A stretch of DNA of 64,000 nucleotides from Opitutales bacterium. Its GTDB lineage: Bacteria; Verrucomicrobiota; Verrucomicrobiia; Opitutales; UBA953. This document shows, one piece after another, positions 18,756-26,728 of this stretch. A program made the translations under genes and the position numbers. The notes under the pieces are model-generated. The model had not been told where the DNA came from and searched no databases. It was given only the letters and a program-made list of their open reading frames with translations. Location: NCBI GenBank assembly GCA_017531845.1, contig JAFXKI010000011.1, positions 181,146-245,145 of the forward strand, written 5' to 3'. The first letter of the stretch is position 1. Each line of letters starts with the position of its first letter.

Positions 18756-19319
18756 TTAATGCGCCGGCAGATAAACGACATTCACGTCTGCAAGTCCGCA
18801 TTTTTTCAGCATCTCAAGCGCGCCTGACAAATCGGCGGCGAGAACGTCCGCCTTTACGGAAATTTTAATTTCGGCACGTTGCGAAGGCGGAAGCTTCGCG
18901 TTGTTTTCCGCCAAGCTTCGCAGCTCGGCTTCACCGGCGGGAACGCCGTCTCGCGTCAAAACTTTTCCGCTCAACTCAAATTCAATCGGAGGCAACGCGG
19001 ATTTCCGCAGAGATTTTGCCAAAATTTTCAACGATTCCGGAGCATCCGCCGGAGGAATAACGTTAGCGACCCACTCGGTGCCTTCATGGATTTCCGTTTC
19101 GTAAAAAAGAAAACCGTCTGCAAGCTGCACGGATTTTGTGTTCGGCATGGGTAAAATTCGGGAGATCGTATCCAAGCGCTCAAGCCAAGCCGCCTCCGCG
19201 ATCCCGCCGCCGTAAAGAGCCACGGCTTCTTCCCGGGAAATATCCGAAGACAAACCCGGACCCACACACCCTGCCCCTAATGCGGCGACCACGGAAAGAA
19301 GAAAAATATTTTTTCTCAT
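18756..19319 (-). CDS. Lipoprotein with a C-terminal ExbD/TolR-like stretch
   Basis: Starting at ATG 19319 gives MRKNIFLLSVVAALGAGC, a lipoprotein signal with Cys18; a longer in-frame start at 19463 adds an implausible basic leader. The 187-residue protein has no enzyme motif. Its last 45 residues (RAEIKISVKADVLAADLSG...KKCGLADVNVVYLP) resemble the periplasmic domain of ExbD/TolR in pattern, suggesting a peptidoglycan- or partner-binding fold, but this is only a visual similarity. Divergent from the TRL-like gene. Confidence 0.6.
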   Translation of the reverse strand: MRKNIFLLSVVAALGAGCVGPGLSSDISREEAVALYGGGIAEAAWLERLDTISRILPMPNTKSVQLADGFLFYETEIHEGTEWVANVIPPADAPESLKILAKSLRKSALPPIEFELSGKVLTRDGVPAGEAELRSLAENNAKLPPSQRAEIKISVKADVLAADLSGALEMLKKCGLADVNVVYLPAH

Positions 19320-19486
19320 GCAGAAAATATTTTCGCCTTCGGGAACGGGCGCAATCTTTATTTTCAACGCCCTTTCCCTAAAAAATCCCTTTGCTCTCCG
19401 TGCGTTTTCTGTTAGCTTTACCAGCGTTCCCGCAGACGAAACGGTTTTGTCTGCCGGAAACAAAAAACTTCAACAAACTCTTCCCA

Positions 19487-19807
19487 ATGAAAAAATATAT
19501 CACGCTTACGATTGCTGCTCTCGTCGCTGCCATCGCGTCCGGTTGCGCCAGCTATACGCCCAAAGGAGCTCTCCTCACGGATATCTCCCTCCCGATCGCG
19601 CTCGCCGACGCCAACGCGAAGGTTGACGCGCTCAAAGTCGGCAAGTCGCAGTGCAAAGACGTTCTCGCGCTCATCGCCCAAGGCGATGCTTCCATTGCCG
19701 CCGCGATGAAAAACGGCAACATCACGAAAGTTCATTTCGTGGACTGGAAGGCGAACAACATTCTCGGTCTCGTCGGGACCTACGAATGCACGGTTTACGG
19801 CGAATAA
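19487..19807 (+). CDS. TRL-like family lipoprotein
   Basis: ATG 19487 gives a 106-residue protein with lipoprotein signal MKKYITLTIAALVAAIASGC (Cys20). The body matches the TRL pattern: LLTDISLPIAL, GKSQCKDVLALIAQGDASI, AAMKNGNITKVHFVDW, and NILGLVGTYECTVYGE at the end. TRL proteins are small outer-envelope lipoproteins of unknown function, first named from a tRNA-associated locus. It is followed by its own terminator. Confidence 0.82.
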   Translation: MKKYITLTIAALVAAIASGCASYTPKGALLTDISLPIALADANAKVDALKVGKSQCKDVLALIAQGDASIAAAMKNGNITKVHFVDWKANNILGLVGTYECTVYGE

Positions 19808-19832
19808 TTTCACGCTGAAAATCTTACTTTTC

Positions 19833-19868
19833 AAACGCGGACGCGGAAACGTGTCCGCGTTTTTTTTG
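19833..19868 (+). terminator. Terminator after the TRL-like gene
   Basis: Perfect 10-bp arms AAACGCGGAC (19833-19842) and GTCCGCGTTT (19853-19862) with ten T at the right edge. The octamer is absent. Confidence 0.85.
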
Positions 19869-19907
19869 CGCTCGTGAAAAATCCCGTTTCCCGTAAAAAT
19901 CATCCGC

Positions 19908-20756
19908 ATGAATTCCCTTCTCGAACTGCTGAAAAAAAGCACGGAATTTTTGGCAAAAAAAGGTATTGATAACGCACGACTTCAAAGCGAACTGATTTTC
20001 GCGGGAACGCTGCGTTGCCGCCGCCTTGATTTGTATCTGCAGTTTGAGAGACCGTTGACACAAAAGCAGGTCGATACTTTGCGGGAACGCATTTTGCGGC
20101 GTGCGCGACGCGAGCCCGTGCAATACATCGTCGGCGATACGGATTTTCGCACACTCACGCTCAAATGCGATTCACGGGCACTCATTCCCCGACCGGAAAC
20201 CGAAGAACTCGTCGGATTCGTTCTCGAAAAACTCAACGCAAAGCACCCTGCGGGAACGCCTGCACGTATTCTCGACCTCGGCACGGGAACCGGCGCGATC
20301 GCGCTTTCCGTCGCCGCCGAGCGACCGGAAAGCGAAGTCGTCGCCGTCGATAAATCCGCCGATGCGCTCACTCTCGCCGGGGAAAACGCTTCCTCGCTCG
20401 GAATTTCCGCCGTCAGCTTTTTACAAAGTAACTGGTTTGAAAACGTAGCGGGAACGTTTGACGCCATCGTTTCCAACCCGCCCTACCTCACACAGGAGGA
20501 ATGGGAATCCGCTCAGCCGGAAGTCCGCGACCACGAGCCGCTTTCCGCGCTCGTCGCCGACAATGCCGGGCTCGCCGACCTCGAAAAAATTCTTCGCGGC
20601 GCAGGGGAACGCCTCTCTCCGGGAGGATTCATCGCGCTGGAAACCGGGATCGCGCAACACTCCGCCCTTGAAAAACTCGCCCGCGAATGCGGTTTTTCAA
20701 AAACGGAATCACGGACGGATCTTTCCGAGCGTCCCCGCTTCTTTTTTGCCGAGTAA
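19908..20756 (+). CDS. prmC: PrmC/HemK, release-factor glutamine methyltransferase
   Basis: 282 residues: an N-terminal helical release-factor-binding domain (1-85) and a SAM methyltransferase domain with DLGTGTGAIALSVA (motif I) and the catalytic NPPY near residue 190. It methylates the GGQ glutamine of RF1 and RF2. It starts 101 bases past the TRL gene and is followed by pyrE with a 46-base gap. Several octamer copies are read here as RER and AGT. Confidence 0.95.
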   Translation: MNSLLELLKKSTEFLAKKGIDNARLQSELIFAGTLRCRRLDLYLQFERPLTQKQVDTLRERILRRARREPVQYIVGDTDFRTLTLKCDSRALIPRPETEELVGFVLEKLNAKHPAGTPARILDLGTGTGAIALSVAAERPESEVVAVDKSADALTLAGENASSLGISAVSFLQSNWFENVAGTFDAIVSNPPYLTQEEWESAQPEVRDHEPLSALVADNAGLADLEKILRGAGERLSPGGFIALETGIAQHSALEKLARECGFSKTESRTDLSERPRFFFAE

Positions 20757-20802
20757 TTTCAATTTGAGGAAAAACTCACAACCGCGCATACTTTCCGCCA
20801 TT

Positions 20803-21375
20803 ATGAACTCTGAAATCCAAGAAGAAGTCCTCAATATTTTCAAAGAAAGCAAAGCGCTCCTTTCCGGGCATTTTATCCTGCGCAGCGGCTTACACAGCGC
20901 AAACTATTTTCAATGCGCGCAGGTTTGCCAATACATGGACAAAGTTTCTCGCCTCGTCGAACTGCTTTTGCCGAAGCTGAAAAACCTCGGTATCGAAACC
21001 GTGCTCGCACCCGCAATGGGCGGCTTAGTCGTCGGACAGGAAATCGCCCGCCAGCTCGGCGTGCGCTTCATTTTCGCAGAAAAAGAAGACAACAAACTCG
21101 TGCTGCGCCGCAATTTTAAAATCGCGCCCGGCGAAAAAATCCTCGTCGCCGAAGATGTCGTTACACGCGGCGGGCGCGTCATCGAATGCGCAGACATCAT
21201 CAAAGCGTGGGGCGGCGTTCCCGTTGCCTGCGCCATGCTCGTTGATCGCTCCGCCGGGAACGCCACGCTCCCGATGCCGGCAATTTCGTTGCTCGAGCTT
21301 TCGTTCCCGACGTATCAGCCGGACGCGCTCCCGCCGGAACTCGCCGCCATTCCCGCCACACATCCGGGTTCCTAA
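20803..21375 (+). CDS. pyrE: Orotate phosphoribosyltransferase
   Basis: ATG 20803 (MNSEIQEEVLNIFKESKALL) gives 190 residues; an earlier in-frame start overlaps prmC and is rejected. It has the flexible-loop region, FIFAEKEDNKLVLRRNF, and the PRPP-binding signature ILVAEDVVTRGGRVIE. It makes orotidine monophosphate in pyrimidine synthesis. No other pyr gene is near; the methyltransferase gene follows after 33 bases. Confidence 0.93.
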   Translation: MNSEIQEEVLNIFKESKALLSGHFILRSGLHSANYFQCAQVCQYMDKVSRLVELLLPKLKNLGIETVLAPAMGGLVVGQEIARQLGVRFIFAEKEDNKLVLRRNFKIAPGEKILVAEDVVTRGGRVIECADIIKAWGGVPVACAMLVDRSAGNATLPMPAISLLELSFPTYQPDALPPELAAIPATHPGS

Positions 21376-21388
21376 TCCGGGCAACAAC

Positions 21389-21409
21389 TGAAAGTTTTCA
21401 AAACTTTCA
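21389..21409. promoter_or_regulatory. Perfect 10-bp-arm palindrome covering a start codon
   Basis: Arms TGAAAGTTTT and AAAACTTTCA flank a single C; the last base is the A of the ATG at 21409. It may be an operator, or an RNA hairpin that hides the start of the methyltransferase gene. Confidence 0.5.
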
Positions 21410-22665
21410 TGAAAACGGACTTTCAAAATAAAGCCGCGCGCATTCCCGCAAAATTTAAGCCGGAACCGTTCGCCTACCATCAGGAACTGGAACTCGAAAT
21501 CGCGACGCTGACCAACCTCGGCGAAGGTGTCGCGCGGCACGACGGCTGGGTCATTTTCGTTCCCGGCGCGCTTCCGGGCGAACGCATTCGCGCGCGCATC
21601 TGGCACAACGCGAAAAATTTTTCCCGTGCGGATTTGGTCGAAGTTCTCGTTCCCGCAAAGGAACGCGTCGAGCCGCTCTGCCCGCTTTTCGGCACCTGCG
21701 GCGGTTGCCAGTATCAAAATTTTAATTACGAAGGACAACTCGCCTGGAAAACGCAGCAGGTTTCGGATTTGCTCGAACGCCTCGGAAAAATCTCGTTTCC
21801 CGTCAATCCGTGTCGCGGCTCGCCGAAGCAATACGGCTACCGCTCAAAAATCACGCCGCACTTCGAACGTCCGCGCCAAGGCGAGACTAATTTTCCCATC
21901 GGCTTCCTCGCTGCGGGAACGTCGCGCCGCATCGTCGATGTACCCGCCTGCCCGATCGCGACCGACGCCGTCAACGCCGCGCTCCCGCGCCTGCGCGAGC
22001 AAATGCGTTCCCGCGCCGCCCGAGGGGAATTTCGTCGCGGCGTAACGATGCTCATTCGGGAAACGCTCGAAGGAATCGCGACCGACCACAAAGCGCCCGT
22101 TTCCGAGCGCGTCGGCGATTTGGTTTTAAAATTTGTTGCCGGAGATTTTTTCCAAAATAATCCGTTTATTCTTCCGGAATTTGTCGACTTCGGTGTTCGC
22201 GCCGCGCGCGGGAACGGCGAGTGTAAATACCTTGTGGATACATATTGCGGGAGCGGGCTTTTCGCGCTTTCCGCCGCCAAGTATTTTGAAAAAGTGCTCG
22301 GCGTGGAAGTCAGCGAAGACGCCGTTGTCAAAGCGCGAGAGAACGCAAAATCCAACGGGCTGAGCAACTGCGAATTTACGGCGGGTTCCTCGGAAATTAT
22401 TTTCGCGAAAGTACCGTTTTCGCCGGACGAAACCGCGCTCATCATCGACCCTCCGCGCAAAGGCTGCGACGAAGCGTTTATCTCGCAGCTGCTCGCGTTC
22501 GCGCCGCGCCGCGTCGTTTACGTTTCCTGCGGGCCGGACACGCAGGCGCGCGACCTGCAGATGATTCTCGCAAGCGGGAAATACGCGCTTGAGGAAGTCC
22601 AGCCCTTCGACTTGTTCCCGCAAACGCGCCACATCGAAAATATCGCCGTTCTCGTGCGAAAATGA
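21409..22665 (+). CDS. RlmD/TrmA-type uracil-5 RNA methyltransferase with Fe-S site
   Basis: 418 residues: a TRAM domain (about 25-85), a 4Fe-4S cysteine set CPLFGTCGGC (Cys91, 97, 100, with a fourth near 180 in VPACPI), then a SAM domain with VDTYCGSGLFAL. The catalytic motifs are DPPRKGC and the cysteine in YVSCGP. It methylates a uridine in rRNA or tRNA; RlmD (23S U1939) is the closest known type, but RlmC/TrmA activity is not excluded. The start codon lies in a perfect palindrome. The stop overlaps the next gene by four bases. Confidence 0.88.
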   Translation: MKTDFQNKAARIPAKFKPEPFAYHQELELEIATLTNLGEGVARHDGWVIFVPGALPGERIRARIWHNAKNFSRADLVEVLVPAKERVEPLCPLFGTCGGCQYQNFNYEGQLAWKTQQVSDLLERLGKISFPVNPCRGSPKQYGYRSKITPHFERPRQGETNFPIGFLAAGTSRRIVDVPACPIATDAVNAALPRLREQMRSRAARGEFRRGVTMLIRETLEGIATDHKAPVSERVGDLVLKFVAGDFFQNNPFILPEFVDFGVRAARGNGECKYLVDTYCGSGLFALSAAKYFEKVLGVEVSEDAVVKARENAKSNGLSNCEFTAGSSEIIFAKVPFSPDETALIIDPPRKGCDEAFISQLLAFAPRRVVYVSCGPDTQARDLQMILASGKYALEEVQPFDLFPQTRHIENIAVLVRK

Positions 22666-23432
22666 GCGTTCCCGCAAACAGAGAAATCGACGTTCCCGGC
22701 GTAAAAAATTTTCGTGACCTCGGCGGGCTTATCGGCGAGAGCGGAAAACGCGTGCGCCGCGGACTCATTTTTCGCAGCGCGAAATTCGATAAAATCACAC
22801 CGGAAGGCGAAGCCGTTTTAGATGCGCTCGGAATTCGCACCATCGTCGATTTCCGCTCTCCCGGCGAACAGCGCAGAAACCCGACACGCTACGAACGCGG
22901 GAACGTGCGCCGCCTTCATCTTCCCGTCTTTGCAGACACGCCGGAAGGCTTTTTCGAAGAACGGCTCTCGCCCGGACTAACGCCGCAAGGCGCACTTGCG
23001 CTGATGGAAGAGGCAAACCGCTCCTTTGCACGGGAACGTTGTACGGCATTTCGCGATTTCTTCACTCTTTTTGACAATCCGGAAAACTTTCCCCTCGTAT
23101 TTCATTGCACCGGAGGGAAAGACCGCACGGGCTTCGCGGCGGCAATGATTTATTCCGTGCTCGGGGTGTCCGATGCCGACATTCGCGCCGATTTTTTGCT
23201 CTCGCAAAAAAATACGATTCCGCGCACCGAGCGTTCCGTTCATCGGTTTCTCGAAATCGTTCCCGCAGAGACCTTGGAGGTATTACTGACCGTTTTCCCT
23301 CAGTTTTTGGACGCCGCCCTGACAGAAATAAACAACGCGTGGGGAACGCGGGAACGCTTTTTGAGAGAAACTCTCGAAATTACGCCGGAACGCGCCGAAA
23401 AAATCCGGCAACTTCTTCTTGCCGAAAAATAA
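22662..23432 (+). CDS. Tyrosine phosphatase family protein
   Basis: 256 residues with the Y_phosphatase3 signatures: NFRDLGG near the N-terminus and the P-loop HCTGGKDRTG (CX5R, Cys near residue 148), with Asp next to the Lys as in lipid and protein tyrosine phosphatases of this group. No signal peptide, so probably cytoplasmic. Substrate unknown. It overlaps the methyltransferase gene by four bases (ATGA) and is likely coexpressed with it. Confidence 0.85.
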   Translation: MSVPANREIDVPGVKNFRDLGGLIGESGKRVRRGLIFRSAKFDKITPEGEAVLDALGIRTIVDFRSPGEQRRNPTRYERGNVRRLHLPVFADTPEGFFEERLSPGLTPQGALALMEEANRSFARERCTAFRDFFTLFDNPENFPLVFHCTGGKDRTGFAAAMIYSVLGVSDADIRADFLLSQKNTIPRTERSVHRFLEIVPAETLEVLLTVFPQFLDAALTEINNAWGTRERFLRETLEITPERAEKIRQLLLAEK

Positions 23433-23435
23433 AAA

Positions 23436-23503
23436 AGCCACGGATAGACGCGAATTTTCACGAAGTCTTTTCGTGAGAAGCCGCCGCCTTCCGTGGCTCT
23501 TTA
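23436..23503 (+). terminator. Terminator after the phosphatase gene
   Basis: AGCCACGGA (23436-23444) pairs with TCCGTGGCT (23490-23498), with an inner CACGAA/TTCGTG hairpin; T-rich sequence follows. Confidence 0.7.
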
Positions 23504-23512
23504 TTTTCTTAT

Positions 23513-23634
23513 TTCGCGCAAAGACGCGAAGACGCAAAGTTTTTATAATTTAAGAACCACGAATAAACACGAATTTTTACGAATGTTTTTTTATAAAAAA
23601 CTTCGCGGCTTAGCGTCTTTGCGCGTGAAAAAAA
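23513..23634. repeat. Dispersed intergenic repeat, copy B
   Basis: Contains CGCGCAAAGACGCGAAGACG, then CCACGAATAAACACGAATTT, then AACTTCGCGGCTTAGCGTCT, ending TTGCGCG. The first and last blocks are imperfect inverted repeats, so the unit can fold into a long hairpin. It abuts the terminator of the PEP-CTERM gene. Confidence 0.85.
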
Positions 23635-23635
23635 A

Positions 23636-23665
23636 ACGTTCCCGCGACTTTCGCCACGGGAACGC
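23636..23665 (-). terminator. PEP-CTERM gene terminator made of an octamer pair
   Basis: Octamers at 23637-23644 and 23657-23664 form the stem; a run of nine T follows on the minus strand. The whole 28-base stem-loop is identical to that at 24742-24769. Confidence 0.88.
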
Positions 23666-23699
23666 TAACCATAATCTATGAATTAATATATTACAGAAA

Positions 23700-24380
23700 T
23701 TATTTGCGGCGGCGACGCGATGCCACGAGCGCCAACGCGCCCAAGCCCGCGAGCATACCGAACGCAGAAGGCTCCGGTACAGCAGCAGTATAGGTCAAGG
23801 CAATGTTGCTAACCGTGACTGTCTGTCCTCCTCCGACATTTCCGGTCGGATGATTCGCCGTCCAAATCGCGAAGATTTGGGAATCTGCAGCGATCTCCGC
23901 AAAATCGTAAGTCTGGCTTACAGAACCCGCTGCACCTTGATAGGTAAGACCGACGAGCTCCGTAGCTGTCGTTCCGTCGTAGCTCCAAAGGGAATAGCCG
24001 AGTTTGTTTGAGGTTTCAAAGCTGATCGTGATGCTGTCCGCAGCTTCGGTCAAAGTTACGCCGAGCGCGACATATTCGCCGGAAAGAGCCGGGCGGCATT
24101 TAAAACTGAAAGAGCTGTCCGAAATAATCGAAATATCGGATTTGTATTGGCTATTCGCATCGTAGGCCTGCCCCGTTCCGGCGAACCAACCGGTAAGGTC
24201 GTCGCCTATCGCCGTTGCGAGTTTTTGAACGATTTCCGCAGTCGCACCTGTACCAATCCCCGAGGCGTTCGAGCCGGCGACCCACGTGTAATCGGTATTT
24301 TCCGGAAGCGTCAACGATTCCGCGTTAGCGAAGGTTGTTCCTGCGGCGAGAAGAGCCGCGAGCGTTACATATTTTTTCAT
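23700..24380 (-). CDS. PEP-CTERM sorted exported protein
   Basis: 226 residues: signal peptide (MKKYVTLAALLAAGTTFANA), a beta-rich middle without a recognised domain, and a C-terminal sorting tail VPEPSAFGMLAGLGALALVA followed by arginines. PEP-CTERM proteins are processed by an exosortase and displayed on the surface or in exopolysaccharide; no exosortase is encoded here. Its tail is closely similar to that of 42082-43041, and both share a promoter-like upstream element. No octamer copy lies within the gene. Confidence 0.88.
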   Translation of the reverse strand: MKKYVTLAALLAAGTTFANAESLTLPENTDYTWVAGSNASGIGTGATAEIVQKLATAIGDDLTGWFAGTGQAYDANSQYKSDISIISDSSFSFKCRPALSGEYVALGVTLTEAADSITISFETSNKLGYSLWSYDGTTATELVGLTYQGAAGSVSQTYDFAEIAADSQIFAIWTANHPTGNVGGGQTVTVSNIALTYTAAVPEPSAFGMLAGLGALALVASRRRRK

Positions 24381-24561
24381 AATGATTAAGTCTATTTATG
24401 ATGTGTTAAAAGTATTAAGGGTAAAAACGGAGACTCATGCGGCGTTTCCGCCGATTTGTCCCAATTCTTAGGGTTGATTGTCGCAAAAAAAAAAACTTGC
24501 ATGTCAAGCACTTTTTGAAAAAAAAAAAAAAAATCCGTAAATTTCACCAATTACATAAAAG
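24381..24561. other. Leader region of the PEP-CTERM gene
   Basis: Holds a CGGCG-GAAA-CGCCG hairpin near 24442-24455, the promoter element at 24477-24507, and a second A-rich tract. No gene is seen. Confidence 0.5.
24477..24507 (-). promoter_or_regulatory. Shared PEP-CTERM promoter element, copy 1
   Basis: On the minus strand: TTGACA (24507-24502), six bases, eleven T, GC, then GACAAT (24482-24477); spacer 19. The downstream bases GCGACAATCA and AAGAATT match those upstream of the other PEP-CTERM gene (43125-43156), far beyond the hexamers. Confidence 0.55.
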
Positions 24562-24733
24562 AATCTCGCGCAAAGCCGCGAAGTCGCGAAGTTTTTTTTT
24601 GCAGTTTATTTTTCCCACGGATGAAGCAGATATTCGCAGATGTCCTGATTTCTTCTTTGCGTTAAAAGCATTCGTGAAAATTCGTGGTTATTCGTGGTTT
24701 CTTCCCTTTTAAAAACTTTGCGGCTTGGCGCGA
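24562..24733. repeat. Dispersed intergenic repeat, copy C
   Basis: Contains CTCGCGCAAAGCCGCGAAG, CACGGATGAAGCAGATATTC, CGTGGTTATTCGTGG, and AACTTTGCGGCTTGGCGCG. The same order of blocks occurs in copy D at 43189. Confidence 0.85.
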
Positions 24734-24739
24734 AAAAAA

Positions 24740-24771
24740 AACGTTCCCGCGACTTTCGCCACGGGAACGTG
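24740..24771 (-). terminator. Terminator after the receiver gene, octamer pair
   Basis: Octamers at 24742-24749 and 24762-24769 form the stem, with nine T after it on the minus strand. The 28-base stem-loop is identical to 23637-23664. Confidence 0.88.
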
Positions 24772-24800
24772 AAGATTTTAAATTTTGAGCAAAGACGCTT

Positions 24801-25280
24801 TTAGGCGCCTCGGAGATTTTCGAGGAGCGTCGACTGATCGAGAATCGGCATGTAGTCTTTGTAGTCGATGCCTTTTTTCAAGATAAAGCGCGTGAGAAGT
24901 TTTTTTGTCGTGGCAACGAGATCTTCCGGTTTCCACGGTTTTTCAAAATAATTATCAATGCGCGCTTCGTTGATGGCGCGGATCGTGTCTGCGTGGTTTG
25001 CCTGCCCGGTCAAAAGAATTTTCTTAGTGTCGGCAAGGCGGTCGTCGCGGAAAATCGCGCCGAGGAGTTCCACGCCGGTTTCGCCGGGCATAACGTGGTC
25101 GGAAATAACGAGTCCGACGTAATCGCCGGCGCGCACGGTTTCATCGATAATTTTCTTGGCTTCTTCGGCGCTTCCGGCTTCTTCGACGCGGAAAAATTTC
25201 TGTAGCGGGCGCAAGTCGCGCACGACGGCGTCGAGCACTTCCGCTTGGTCGTCAACACAGAGGATGGTGATGTTTTCCAT
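24801..25280 (-). CDS. Receiver-only response regulator
   Basis: 159 residues: a CheY-like receiver domain (1-125) with acidic pocket DD at residues 10-11, phospho-acceptor Asp in LVISDHVMPG near 60, Thr in ILLTGQA and Lys in FEKPWKPEDL. The 35-residue tail has no DNA-binding or enzyme domain. It must act through protein contact or a phosphorelay. It lies 15 bases after the kinase gene, which is surely its partner. Confidence 0.92.
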   Translation of the reverse strand: MENITILCVDDQAEVLDAVVRDLRPLQKFFRVEEAGSAEEAKKIIDETVRAGDYVGLVISDHVMPGETGVELLGAIFRDDRLADTKKILLTGQANHADTIRAINEARIDNYFEKPWKPEDLVATTKKLLTRFILKKGIDYKDYMPILDQSTLLENLRGA

Positions 25281-25295
25281 GAATGGTTCCTTGAT

Positions 25296-26687
25296 TTATT
25301 GGGGTTTATGAATGGGTAAGGTGATGGTAAAGGTAGTGCATCCGGGCACGCTGTCGAGCAGAATCGTTCCGCCGTAATCATCGACGATCCGGCGCACGAT
25401 TGCCAAGCCCAAGCCGAGTCCGAACGAGAGTCCGCTTTTCTTGGTGGAAAAATCGGGTTGGAAAATTTTTTCCTTGAGAGAGTCGGGAACGCCGGGACCG
25501 TTGTCGGTAATGGCAACGGAAACGGATTCTGCCGTTGCCGTTGTTAAAATACGCACGGTCGGATTTTGCGTTCCCGCAAGGTTCATTGCGTCGCAAGCGT
25601 TTTTGATGATGTTGACCCAGAGCTGAACTAGCTCGGTCATATCGCCGAAGATTTTCGGGAAAGTTTCGGTTTCGGCAAGGTCGGCGATGAGGTTTTTTCC
25701 GCGGAGTTGCGGTTTGAGCAAAGAAACCGCTTCGGAAATGGACTCGGAAACGTCGGTTCCTTCTTCGCGGCGGATATTTCCTCCGCCGAGAATTTTTACG
25801 GAACGCACGATTCCGGCGGCATGCTTTGCGGCGAGTTGCATGTCGCGAATGTCGTGACCGATTTCCCAAAAACGCGCGAGGTCTTCAATCCCGGTAAGGA
25901 CTTTTTTGTCCAGCTTTTTAGCGGAATCCGGATTCGGGGCGATGCGCGCGAGGACTTTTGCCGCCGACTGGGAAATTTTAAAAAGGCGTTCGTATTCGCG
26001 GGCGCGGGAACGCAAATCTTCGCTGGAATAAACGGCTTGATTGTCTCGCCCGAGGCAAAACAACTCCGATTCGTGTTTGCCGAAAGAGCGTAAAAATTCT
26101 TCGATAAAAGCAGAAACGAAATCCGTTTTTCTTGCGAGCACGCCGACGGCGTTGTTCAGTTCGTGCGCCAATCCGGCGGCGAGTTGTCCCAAGGTCGCCG
26201 ACATTTCCGAGCGATGCATACGGTGGATTGCCGCCTCTTTCTCCGCTGCGTGCTCGAAGACGCGGGAATTTCTCAAGGCAAGTTCGTGCACCATCGTCGG
26301 GACAAACTGCTCGATAAGCGAACCGTATTTTTCCGGCTCGACGACTTCGACCGTTTCGTCAATATAGGCGACTTCAATGTTGGTTTCGGCGACGATTTCG
26401 CAGGAACTGCGGAACAGGCGGGAAAAAAAGCTCTGAACTCCGATGTAGGAGCCGGGACCGGCGCGGAAAACCTGATAAAGCGAATCCGGAATACGCTCGC
26501 CGGACTCATCGCGGCGGTGGCGATAGGCGATAACGTTCCCGCTGAGCAAAAGATAAAGGCGTTTGGAATCTTCGCCTTCGCGAACAAGTTTCTCCCCTTT
26601 TTTGAGCGCGAAAATCCGCTCCGGGAACGCAAAATAGTCCGCGTTAATCCGGGAGAGCTTTTTATGGAATGCCGCGCTCTGAATCAT
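25296..26687 (-). CDS. Histidine kinase with N-terminal cyclic-nucleotide-binding domain
   Basis: 463 residues from ATG 26687 (MIQSAAFHKKLSRINADYFA); a TTG six codons upstream is less likely. Residues 20-140 form a Crp-type cNMP-binding domain (FALKKGEKLVREGEDSKRLYLLLSGNVIAYR). A helical linker leads to the H box LAHELNNAVGV (His near 172), N box NIIKNACDAM, and G boxes DNGPGVPD and GLGLGLAIVRRIV. No membrane segment or signal peptide, so it is a cytoplasmic sensor, perhaps of cAMP, cyclic-di-nucleotides or redox state. Cotranscribed with the receiver gene. Confidence 0.9.
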   Translation of the reverse strand: MIQSAAFHKKLSRINADYFAFPERIFALKKGEKLVREGEDSKRLYLLLSGNVIAYRHRRDESGERIPDSLYQVFRAGPGSYIGVQSFFSRLFRSSCEIVAETNIEVAYIDETVEVVEPEKYGSLIEQFVPTMVHELALRNSRVFEHAAEKEAAIHRMHRSEMSATLGQLAAGLAHELNNAVGVLARKTDFVSAFIEEFLRSFGKHESELFCLGRDNQAVYSSEDLRSRAREYERLFKISQSAAKVLARIAPNPDSAKKLDKKVLTGIEDLARFWEIGHDIRDMQLAAKHAAGIVRSVKILGGGNIRREEGTDVSESISEAVSLLKPQLRGKNLIADLAETETFPKIFGDMTELVQLWVNIIKNACDAMNLAGTQNPTVRILTTATAESVSVAITDNGPGVPDSLKEKIFQPDFSTKKSGLSFGLGLGLAIVRRIVDDYGGTILLDSVPGCTTFTITLPIHKPQ

Positions 26688-26695
26688 AGGAGGTT

Positions 26696-26717
26696 CGCCC
26701 GGCAAAAACGCCGGGCG
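26696..26717. terminator. Hairpin between the SLC13 gene and the kinase gene
   Basis: Perfect 8-bp arms CGCCCGGC and GCCGGGCG around a six-base loop. No T run follows on the minus strand, so it may be an mRNA stabiliser rather than a terminator. Confidence 0.45.
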
Positions 26718-26728
26718 GGAACGTAAAA

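Noticed and set aside
23513..23634. Repeat copy B as a CRISPR or transposon end
   Set aside because: Blocks are imperfect, unevenly spaced and not associated with a transposase or cas gene.
24437..24712. 91-codon plus-strand frame
   Set aside because: Lies in the A-rich leader and the dispersed repeat; lysine runs only reflect the A tracts.
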